Assembly (NCBI GenBank): GCA_028386065.3
Contig: JAKUCV010000872.1
Span: 35,303-99,302 of the forward strand
DNA: 64,000 nt
Direction of reading: 5' to 3'
Source: Turnera subulata
Lineage: Eukaryota; Streptophyta; Magnoliopsida; Malpighiales; Passifloraceae
Below are positions 25,206 through 33,345 of this stretch, one piece after another. The translations under genes were made by a program, and so were the position numbers. Numbering within the stretch: the first letter of the stretch is position 1; each line of letters starts with the position of its first letter. A model generated the notes under the pieces. It was not told the origin of the DNA, made no database searches, and saw only the letters and a program-made list of their open reading frames with translations.

Positions 25206-25809
25206 TGATAGCATATGGAATTTCACCTTCTGCCCACCAATAAGGTCAGGCCTAGGTCCAAGGTAAAACCTTAGATCCAAGTCCAGCTGGGAAGACCAAG
25301 AGTCTAATTTTCCCTATAAATAGACTCCTTATGCCAAGTAGAAAGATACACTGCTCATTTCTTTAAATTCTCTCTCTCTTGCCTCTCTTCTCCACATAGA
25401 AAATCCTCCATCTGACTTAGGCATCAGAGTGCCATCCGGAGTCACAAACCCTGGACCTTCCCGAGTCCTATTCTTTGTTGGTCTTTGCACGTCCTACAAG
25501 CAACCTACCTAGGTCTTACTCTCTATAGGTCCTATTATATTGGTCCTTGCAGGTCCTACAAGCATAAGGACCTTCCAAAATACATCATCCATATAAAGGT
25601 AAATGCAGTATTTTTACAGATAGTACTAGAAAACATAATTATGACAGAATTACCAAGAAAGGACAAAAGGGATACCTCGGCAGACATGTTTTTCCTTAAC
25701 CCGTTTGCCCTTTGAACGACTTTCTTTTTCCTTTTAACCTGAGACCACAATCCTCTTATAGAGTAAATAGATTGGCAATACCAAACTTGGCAATGAATGT
25801 GATCATCCA
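25206..25809 (+). repeat. Right LTR of LARD-like element
   Basis: 604-bp near-copy of 20413-21001, including the same TATA region and ending GATCATCCA. Confidence 0.85.
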
Positions 25810-25875
25810 TATATATGTTTTTAAAAGAATGGGCATGCCTGTGAAAAAAAAAGTGAACACTAATAGGAACGGGCC

Positions 25876-26292
25876 GGAATAGGTTGATTTTTGGTCCCTG
25901 TACTGTTCTGCAATTTGAAATGTCAGCACTGTACTAAAATTTGATGGATTTTGGTCCTCGTACTACCCCAAATGTATGGATTTTGGTACTTCCAGCCACC
26001 GGCCGACCATTGAGGACACGTGTCAGCTTGTTATTCGCCCACTTCGAGGACATATGTCAACAAATAATATGACTTCAATGCGAATTTGGTACGAAGAGAT
26101 CATATCGGTGGGACCCACTTTTTGACGTGGGCGAATAATATGCTGACACATGTCCTCGATGGTCTATCGGTGGCCAAAAGTACCAAAATTCATACATTTG
26201 GGGTAGTACGAGGACCAAAATCCATCAAATTTTAATATAATGCTGACATTTCAAATTGGAGGCTAGTACAGGACCAAAAATCAACTAATTCC
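25876..26292. mobile_element. Long-TIR MITE or fold-back element
   Basis: About 110 bp at each end are inverted repeats: the left arm runs from GGAATAGGTTGATTTTTGGTCC and the right arm is its complement ending GGACCAAAAATCAACTAATTCC. The arms extend inward through CATTTGAAATGTC-like and ACCCCAAATGTATG segments. The centre has no ORF. Flanks AACGGGCC and AACGAAACC are similar, but an exact duplication could not be fixed, so the superfamily (Mutator-like is plausible) is open. Confidence 0.75.
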
Positions 26293-26299
26293 CAACGAA

Positions 26300-27189
26300 A
26301 CCTACCCAAGTTTTCTCGTACTTTATTAATCCGAAATTCCAAAGTCTAATCCACCATAACAGTTACTTCTTCGTTCTCTTTGTCTACAGTGATCATCTTC
26401 TCCCTGTCTGAAGTGATATTCATTTCTAGTTAACAAAAGGATCGCTTTGTCTAGGGTTCATCCTTATCTTCTTTATTTATAAGCAGCATCTAAGTTTAGT
26501 GTCAAATTATATCCTGGCAACTTTTTAAAATTTTTTAGAATGTATAAATCTGGCAACTTTAACATAATTATTACACGGCGACTTATGAGACAATATTACC
26601 ATATTGATTTAAATTTGAATTCTAGGGGGGGCCTGGCCTGCCTTGCTCCCCCTGGATCCGACCCTGAGCAGAACTAACAGGTTCAATTTTAGAAAGTGTG
26701 TCATAACGAAACAATGATTTCCCATTTCCTACTTTTACGTAAGAAGACTTACCACATAACTCTGGATAAGACAAACAGATTTAGCAGGTTCAATCTCAAA
26801 GTATAAACTCATTTCTCATAAAAAGATAAGGATTTTCTATTTCTATTCTTAGATAAGAAGACTTACCGCGCAATTCTGAACAAGACAAACTGTCCTAAGA
26901 AGTATCTCAAACAAAGCCACATTATCGAGTTCAAACCCAGATAAGATTTATCACGTAAGTTTAGATAAGACAAACAAAGAATATACAAAAAACATTGAGT
27001 CACAAGTTTTACCAACCATCTTCCATCAATGATTCTTTGTTTTCATATTTTTATCAAACACTTTCCATCTTTCCATACATACTTTATACAGCCTCATATT
27101 ATAATTTTACGATTTGGAAAAGCAGATTACACCAGCGTAATGAAATAAAAAAAAATAAAGGAAACCCGATATCAAATTGGTAAAAATGT
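26300..27189. other. Intergenic, no gene seen
   Basis: AT-rich. Phrases such as TTAGATAAGACAAAC recall the diverged repeat at 18100-18400. No coding or structural feature could be supported. Confidence 0.5.
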
Positions 27190-28100
27190 AACATGATTTG
27201 GTAGAGGATATTATTGTCTATCAAGCTCGCTTGGAAATTTCTTACCAGTCATGATCTACTTTGGGTTAAATTATTGATGTGCAAGTATGGAGTTGGCAAT
27301 GGCTTCCTTCTTAAGAAGGTGGCTGGAAGGCGAAGTTCTCATGTCTGGCGGGGTATCAGCAAGGCCTGACCTACTCTGCAGAAAGGCACATCCTGCCTTG
27401 TGGGAAATGACACCAATGCAAGGTTTTGGACTGATAATTGGTTAGGCGGGAGTGGTGCTCTCGAGTCTCACGCTCTCTTACCCATACCTGATGACCATTT
27501 GCACAGATCAGTAGCTTCTTATGCCGATGCGAATGGAGATTGGGATGTTGGTTTCCTTAGAGATTACCTTCCTCCTGCAACCCTTGAGATCTTGGCCCTC
27601 TCTCCGTCTCTTGTTTCGAGTGGTGATGAGGATGTGTTGTTATGGAAGCACACTAGTTCTTGGGAGTGCACTGTAAATTTTGCTTACCAGTTCGTCCGAG
27701 GTCTACATGTTCCTTCGAATATCAAGCCTTGGAAATCACTATGGAGATGGAAGGGACTTTCAAGAATCCAGACCTTTCTATGGCAACAAGCCTATGATGC
27801 TGTGTTGACTAATGCCTCTAGAGTCCTCTGCCACATGGCCTCCGATGCCTCTTGCCCAAGAAGTCTCCAGCACTCAGAAACAGGCTTACATGCATTGCGT
27901 TATTGCATTTTGCCCAAGTTGTTTGGAAATCTATTCTTCTTCCTAATGCTTGGCCCTCCTTCCTGCAGTTGGAACTACGGAGGTTTGGCTGACGTCGGCA
28001 ATCAAGAACCCCCTGGATTGAACAGCCCGATGCTCTTGGACACTCCTATTTGGCGTTGGAGCATGGCTTATTTGGAAGTCAATGAATGAGCTTGTGTTCC
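27190..28100 (+). pseudogene. LINE remnant, zf-RVT region (left half of split LINE)
   Basis: The frame from about 27190 gives LAWKFLTS, KYGVGNGF and VWRGISK, a stop near 27370, and then an open frame (27400-28089) with ARFWTDNWLG, WKHTSSWECTVNFAYQFV and RWKGLSRIQTFLW. These are hallmarks of the region after RT in plant LINEs, including the zinc-binding zf-RVT domain. It breaks off at 28100 inside the linker before RNase H, exactly at the Sirevirus insertion, and resumes at 39641. Confidence 0.85.
28096..28100. repeat. Target-site duplication GTTCC (left of Sirevirus)
   Basis: Matches GTTCA at 39641-39645 in 4 of 5 positions, flanking the Sirevirus. Confidence 0.7.
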
Positions 28101-29445
28101 TGTTGGAATAGGTGCCCTACGCTAGAGGGGGGTGAATAGTGTTTTATGGACGAAATTAAAAACTTGTAGGAGATAAATGTGGAATTGAAAGAATGAAGGA
28201 CACACCGAATTTTATCCTTGTTCACACACACAACTTGTGTGGCTAATCTAGTCCTCCGAGAGACTCTCTCGAAGATTTCACTATCTAAGTTAAGCCTCCG
28301 GGTGCTTAACAAACCGTTTACAATTCTAGAGTTCGAGTCACATGAACCTCTACTCACTTGCTTGAAGATACCTCACTTCAAGACTTCTCACACAGAAAGA
28401 AAAGTACTCTTCCTATGAATTTGCTATAGGGGAACAATCCTCCCTTAAGGTGTATGACTACACTGAAATCACTCAAAGCAAGAACTCTCTCAAAGAGTGG
28501 ATATGAGTAAACAAGTAAAGCTCTGTAAAGGCAACTCTCAATCCTCAAGCAAATTGGCTCATAAAAATTGGAATGTATGTACGACAATGAATGCTTAAAA
28601 TGTAGAGAGTTGATTGTTCTTAAACAGAGGTGTAGTAAATCTATTTATAGGTCTGAAAAATATGTATGACCACTTGGGAATCAATCCAAAACACCTTTAG
28701 ACAAAATAGCATGGGGAGCTGAAAAAGGTTTCTGACCATAATGGCAGAACGTCGATGTTTAGAATCAGAACATCGATGTTTACCAGTAAATTTGAATTAT
28801 TGAGACCAACGGTCACTAAAACATCGATGTTTACCAAGGAAACATCGATGTTTTGGAACACTGCCAAAACAGTTTAAAAGCGATCTTTATGAGAACATCG
28901 ATGTTGACAATTAGAACATCGATGTTTATACTGGAACATCGATGTCTATAACTGCAACATCGATGTTCTGTAGCACTGCCAAAGTAATTTAAAAATACAA
29001 TTGAAAGAACATCGATGTCTCAAAGTAGAACATCGATGTTTTGATGCTACAAAACATTTTAAGTGTAACGGTCACAAGAACATCGATGTTTGGGACTCCA
29101 ACATCGATGTTTTGAGCTACTGGCACTTTTTGGAAAATTGTTTGAGGGTAGGAACATCGATGTTGGAAATTAGAACATCGATGTTCTTTGCTCAAAAATT
29201 ATTTTTGTGATTGAAAAAATGCTATTTGATGCGTGAGTAAACTTGGTTTTGTTTTGAGCTAATAACTTAGATGAATTGAGTGTTTAACCTTGTACAATTT
29301 TGTTCCTAACTCTTCTTGCTTGTCACTTCAATTCTTGTGCACTTTGCTCTTTAATTGATTTCTTTTTGCTAAAAATTTGTCATCATTTTGAATCGGGTTG
29401 TCAATATCAAATCCTGTATGAGACAAGGTGGCATTAGTTCTAACA
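28101..29445 (-). repeat. 3' LTR of Sirevirus (left)
   Basis: 1345 bp, reading TGTTGGAATAGGTGCCC at its left edge and ending TTCTAACA. It is a near-copy of 38276-39640 and contains palindrome array 2. Confidence 0.92.
28748..29185. repeat. AACATCGATGTT palindrome array 2 (14 copies)
   Basis: Copies start at 28748, 28769, 28820, 28841, 28894, 28915, 28935, 28956, 29008, 29029, 29079, 29100, 29153 and 29174. Partners are 20-21 bp apart; pairs start 71-74 bp apart except one 41-bp step. Variants include AACGTCGATGTT and AACATCGATGTC. Confidence 0.97.
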
Positions 29446-29645
29446 GTTTCCTCCTTTTTGATAATAACAAACAAATAGGAGTATATGCCAAATTTATGAG
29501 TTCAAAATGAGGAATTAGTATATGCCAAGTTTTATGGACTTATGTTTTTCAAACTATGATTCCCCCTAACTTGATGCATATACTCTCTTTGTGTTTTAAA
29601 ATTTTAATCTTGCATATACTTCTACTTATCTTCCCCCTTTTGGCA
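29446..29645 (-). promoter_or_regulatory. Polypurine tracts before the Sirevirus 3' LTR
   Basis: Read on the minus strand, AAAAAGGAGGAAAC abuts the 3' LTR (29446-29459). Two more purine tracts lie near 29563 (TTAGGGGGAAT) and 29630 (CCAAAAGGGGGAAGAT). A further AAAGGGGGAATA tract lies near 33231 after pol. Several PPT copies are typical of Sireviruses. Confidence 0.65.
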
Positions 29646-29729
29646 TTAACAAAAAAGAAATGGAAAATACAAAGGCAAACTATTTATTCAAATTGAAGAG
29701 ACATAAAAGAGATAACATGAGATAAGAGT

Positions 29730-30764
29730 TTAGAAAGAGGGGCATGTGCTCCCATCATCATCATCATCGTATTGCTGGCCGGCAATTGCTTCTTCCTCTT
29801 CTTCATCATCATTTGCAGCTTCTTCCTCTCCATCACCCTCCACATCCATTGGATCACCTTCCTCATTTTCATCAAAATCTTCATCATCATCATCACCTTC
29901 ATCTTCAAAGTTATAGCCATGGAGTGTGGTGGGATATGGTGGAGGCTCATAGTTGACACGAGCAAAGTAAGACCTAAGGGAGTGACCTTGTCTTTGTACT
30001 TCCGCGTCAATCCTATGGATTGTTCGGCCCATACTGGTGATGCTCAATTGAAGGTTATGGATGGAAGCCGCCATGGAATCAAGTGTGGCTCCAGAGGTTC
30101 GGCGGCGAGAGGTGGCTGCTCCGAAACTTTCTGCTTGGGCAGCCCTTGGTGCTACCTCGGTTTTTCCGGTTCTGAATGTGGCATCACTGACTGCCCATAT
30201 TTTGGAGTGAGGGACCTGTGCGCCTACCCGGGCATCAACATATGCATTTAGGAAAATTCGCAACACTAAGAAAGGGTATGGTAGTTGATGCATGGTGGAT
30301 GCAGATGCATAGTCGGACATGTGCGTAAGCATGAATCGTGCCCGTTTGATTTGTGCATGGTGAATGAATGCATGAAGCACTTTCATATCTTCGATGGACA
30401 TGACGGTGTGATTCCCGGTTCTTGGCTTAATCACCCGGGTGAGAAGGTAGAAAATGACACGGTACTCCGGGTTGATGGAGTGTATTGTGGGCCTCCCGGA
30501 ACTGTGTCGGACAATGGTCGTGAAGCCTAGTTCATTTAGAAACGGGGCTTCATGTGTCGTGAGCCATTGATCACCTCCACATGATGCAATGTCCTCACCC
30601 TGAAATGGCAGACCAACAAGTCTCCCGAATTCCTCCAACGTCATTGTGATGGACACTCCATTTACATTGGCGGACAAGGTATCACCATCTCGTAGGAGAG
30701 TGGAGTAGAAAGCTCGGGTGAAGTCTACATTGTATTGAGGGCTACTTTTGGTCACAAAATCCAT
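29730..30764 (-). CDS. Sirevirus extra ORF, C-terminal part (envelope-like / plant transposon protein)
   Basis: An open frame of 344 codons on the minus strand. The N-terminal two thirds (NVDFTRAFYSTLLRDGD, LEEFGRLVGLPFQGEDI, IFYLLTRVIKPRTGNHT) resemble the 'putative plant transposon protein' domain often found after or beside LTR-element genes. A glutamine- and arginine-containing helical stretch follows (about residues 225-265), then a strongly acidic tail of D/E runs. No signal peptide or convincing membrane helix is visible, so 'envelope-like' is only a positional name. Its natural N-terminus lies at 32541, beyond the inserted solo LTR; the ATG at 30764 is internal. Even without the solo LTR the two parts are not in the same frame, as TQLEAHLRASRLWIL runs into a stop nearby. 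Expression is unlikely. Confidence 0.55.
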   Translation of the reverse strand: MDFVTKSSPQYNVDFTRAFYSTLLRDGDTLSANVNGVSITMTLEEFGRLVGLPFQGEDIASCGGDQWLTTHEAPFLNELGFTTIVRHSSGRPTIHSINPEYRVIFYLLTRVIKPRTGNHTVMSIEDMKVLHAFIHHAQIKRARFMLTHMSDYASASTMHQLPYPFLVLRIFLNAYVDARVGAQVPHSKIWAVSDATFRTGKTEVAPRAAQAESFGAATSRRRTSGATLDSMAASIHNLQLSITSMGRTIHRIDAEVQRQGHSLRSYFARVNYEPPPYPTTLHGYNFEDEGDDDDEDFDENEEGDPMDVEGDGEEEAANDDEEEEEAIAGQQYDDDDDGSTCPSF

Positions 30765-30800
30765 AATCTCGATGCTCGAAGGTGTGCTTCAAGCTGTGTG

Positions 30801-30805
30801 TATTG
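30801..30805. repeat. Target-site duplication TATTG (left of solo LTR)
   Basis: Repeated exactly at 32318-32322. Confidence 0.85.
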
Positions 30806-30813
30806 TGTTAGAA

Positions 30814-30887
30814 NNNNNNNNNNNNNNNNNNNNNNNNNNNNNNNNNNNNNNNNNNNNNNNNNNNNNNNNNNNNNNNNNNNNNNNNNN
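30814..30887. other. Assembly gap (74 N)
   Basis: Run of N eight bases into the solo LTR. Sequence right after it (30888 on) recurs at 31046, a 158-bp period, so the gap may hide or result from a collapsed or falsely duplicated repeat. Confidence 0.99.
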
Positions 30888-31110
30888 AAGATATGATCAA
30901 GAGTTGAAGTGCAAAGAAGAGCAAGAGAAGTTAGGACCCATTTGTACAAGGTTTTGATAAATGACAAACCAAGGTCATAACCAAGATGAAGCAAAAAGAA
31001 ATCAAGCAAACAAGTACTCAACCAAAGTGATCAAGAATTCAAGTGAAGATATGATCAAGAGTTGAAGTGCAAAGAAGAGCAAGAGAAGTTAGGACCCATT
31101 TATACAAGGT
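30888..31110. repeat. 158-bp direct repeat next to the gap
   Basis: AAGATATGATCAAGAGTTGA, with about 45 further bases, occurs at 30888 and 31046 almost identically. It may be a real tandem duplication in the LTR or an artefact of gap joining. Confidence 0.85.
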
Positions 31111-31211
31111 AAAACACTCAATTTCTCTTAGGCATTGGCTCAAACAAAACACATTTCAATCATACAATTCATTAGCATGATTTCAAACATAAAGTTGTGT
31201 TTTTAGTCCAA

Positions 31212-31672
31212 AACATCGATGTTCTGAAAGCAAACATCGATGTTCTGTTTTTCAAGTTTTTCAAAATATTGGCAGTAGCTCTAAAACATCGATGTTGGAC
31301 TATAAAACATCGATGTTCTTGTGACCGTTGGTCAAAACATCGATGTTTACAATCCAACATCGATGTTCATGAAAACTTGTCTTAGAAGTAAAATTTTGCC
31401 GAAGCCAAAAAACATCGATGTTGGCCAATTAAACATCGATGTTTCACAAAACATCGATGTTTCATTTTCCAACATCGATGTTCTGGCATAAACCCTTTTC
31501 CATCATATTTTTGCGAAGCCAAAAAATATCGATGTTGAATTGAAGAACATCGATGTTGAGTATGGAAACATCGATGTTCTAAAATGCAACATCGATGTTC
31601 TACTAGCCGTTGGAACAATAATTTAAAATTGTTGGCTAAAACATCGATGTTGGTAGTCAAAACATCGATGTT
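31212..31672. repeat. AACATCGATGTT palindrome array 3 (16 copies)
   Basis: Copies start at 31212, 31233, 31285, 31306, 31336, 31356, 31411, 31432, 31450, 31471, 31525, 31546, 31567, 31588, 31640 and 31661. Partner spacing is 21 bp in most cases, and several pair-to-pair steps are 73-75 bp. All but one (AATATCGATGTT at 31525) are exact. Confidence 0.97.
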
Positions 31673-32317
31673 CTGCCGTTGTAGCAGACAACTTTTCAGC
31701 ACCCACTAAGCCTTGTTTAAAGGTGTTTTCTTGGGTGGATTTCAAACGGCTCCATGACTTTTCAGAGCTACATATTGAGCATTTTCAGCTGTGTTTCACA
31801 ACTAATCAACTCTCCATTCATTCATCATTCATTGCAAAAACATTCAATCAAGTTTAAGAGCCAATTCCTTTGAGATTACTGAGAGTTGCCTTATTAAAGC
31901 TTATTTGTAACTCATACCCACTCTTGAGAGAGCTTTTGTTTGAGTAATCTTTATAGTGTTGTTCATACACTGAAATGGAGGTTGTTCCCTTGTAGCTACT
32001 CATAGGAAGAGTGATTTTCTTTCCTTGAGAGAAGTCTTGAAGTGAGGCATCTTCAAGCAAGTGTGTAGGATTCTTGTGATTAGAATTCCTAGGCTGTAAA
32101 CGGTTTGTTAAGCACCCGGAAGCTTAACGGTAGATAGTGAACTCTTCAAGTGTACCTTGAAGGACTGGATTAGCCACAAATTAGTTGTGTGTGAACCAGT
32201 ATAAAAATCTCTTGTGTCCTTCTATTTTTTAGTTCCGCACTTCATTTCCTGCAAAGTTTTTAATTTTCGGTCATAAGCTATTCACCCCCCCTCTAGCTTA
32301 AGTCTATTGTTCTAACA

Positions 32318-32541
32318 TATTGCTTCTCTCTCGGGTAAATCACTGGAAGAAACCGAGGAGGTGCAGTGGAGTGCTTGGAGAAGAGACTCTGGAAGTTATG
32401 TAGCTCGGTTCTTGTAGAGAACCAAACAGAGGTGCCCTCCAAAGAAAATTGAGGAGCTGAGCTTGACGAGCCTCCTCTTTTCTTGGGTTGTTGCTCCTTC
32501 ATGGGAGATTTGCCTTTGGAGGACTTTTTGCCACCTGCCAT
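32318..32541 (-). pseudogene. Sirevirus extra ORF, N-terminal part
   Basis: The ATG at 32541 begins MAGGKKSSKGKSPMKEQQPK, a lysine/serine-rich start with a nuclear-localisation-like KKRGG, followed by LEGTSVWFSTRTELHNFQ. The frame is cut at 32322 by the solo LTR and its TSD; the rest continues at 30764-29730. A longer frame starting at 32634 exists, but the ATG at 32541 gives the hydrophilic start expected for this ORF type. Confidence 0.5.
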
Positions 32542-32712
32542 GTTTTGAGAAAGATGAGTAGGAGAATAATTTTTAGAGTAGGAGTAGTGTGAGTGAACAG
32601 TATAGAGTGTGCAAATGAGAGAAGGAGGCATCATTTATATAGAGGAGCCAAAATAGAGCTATTGGAGTGTTGCATCAGCCTCCAACGGCTATTTTTTGAA
32701 AATTAACGGCCA

Positions 32713-33212
32713 GACGTCGATGTTCAGAAAGGAAACATCGATGTTTTACTCTCCAACAGCTATTTTTTTTGAAAATTAACGGACAAACATCGATGTTGGG
32801 AAAGGAAACCTCGATGTTTTACTCTCCAACGGCTATAACTTTTCAAAAAACATCGGGTAAACGTCGATGTTCATAAATGAAACATCGATGTTTCAAACTT
32901 TTGGACGAAAATTTTTTTAAAAAAAACTACAACAGTTGAACATCGATGTCGTGGCTGTGAACGTCGATGTTTCAAAGTACTGGAAGAGTGAAATACTTAC
33001 TGAAACATCGATGTTCTGTGCATTCTGGCAAGGACTTGAGTGTGCACTGGATGGAACATCGATGTTATACTACTGGTGGAATTTGATATCAGCTGAAAGC
33101 CAATGAACGTTGATATTTTGAGGACAACATCGATGTTTTCAACCTATGGCATAATTTTGGTGCACGCTGATTTGATCAAACATCGATGTTTTTGGTGACC
33201 AACATCGATGTT
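32713..33212. repeat. AACATCGATGTT palindrome array 4 (about 14 copies, partly degenerate)
   Basis: Copies start at 32713, 32734, 32786, 32807, 32860, 32881, 32939, 32960, 33004, 33055, 33106, 33126, 33179 and 33201. Variants include GACGTCGATGTT, AACCTCGATGTT and AACGTTGATATT. Pairs are 20-22 bp apart and several pair starts are 73-74 bp apart. It lies between the end of pol and the extra ORF, outside any LTR. Confidence 0.93.
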
Positions 33213-33345
33213 GCTTGTTCCAGCAAGGCTTATTCCCCCTTTCTTTTGGCCTAAGTGAGGGGTACCTGCAAAACAACATAGAATACACTCCGACGCTCAA
33301 GTCAGTAAAAAATCAATACAATAAAATGATACAAAAATGTACAAA

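Larger units (their letters stand above)
20413..25809 (+). mobile_element. LARD-like non-autonomous LTR retrotransposon
   Basis: Two near-identical LTRs (20413-21001 and 25206-25809) flank 4.2 kb without any gag, protease, RT or integrase motif. The LTRs start TGATA and end ATCATCCA. A purine tract (AGTTGGGGGCTAG) precedes the right LTR. Internal DNA includes a minisatellite of short hairpins (23481-24131). No matching target duplication was found, so one edge may be altered. The LTR phrase GACTTAGGCATCGGAGTG recalls Gypsy (Tat-type) LTRs; that affiliation is an inference. Confidence 0.8.
30806..32317 (+). mobile_element. Solo LTR of the same Sirevirus family, opposite strand
   Basis: Starts TGTTAGAA and ends TTCTAACA. 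It aligns with the complement of 28101-29445 at both ends (for example ATTCACCCCCCCTCTAGC near 32280). TATTG flanks it on both sides, and no internal region is present, so recombination between two LTRs has removed the body. It sits in, and interrupts, the extra ORF of the host Sirevirus. It contains the N-gap and palindrome array 3. Confidence 0.9.

Noticed and set aside
20413..25809. Target-site duplication for the LARD-like element
   Set aside because: Flanks (GATAG before, TATAT after) do not match convincingly; left uncalled.
25876..26292. 9-bp Mutator-type duplication for the long-TIR element
   Set aside because: AACGGGCC and AACGAAACC are only similar and differ in length; superfamily left open.
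29684..30251. Methionine-rich and histidine-rich frames over the acidic tail of the extra ORF
   Set aside because: Shadows of the GAT/GAA-rich tail in other frames.
29001..31702. Open frames with repeated EHRC, NIDV or TSMF peptides
   Set aside because: They are translations of the palindrome arrays. Because 21 is a multiple of three the frames stay in phase, giving artefactual peptide repeats on both strands.
28748..33212. CRISPR-like look: short identical repeats with unique spacers
   Set aside because: Repeat is 12 bp with 9-bp spacers, fully palindromic, inside plant retrotransposons; no cas genes and wrong sizes.
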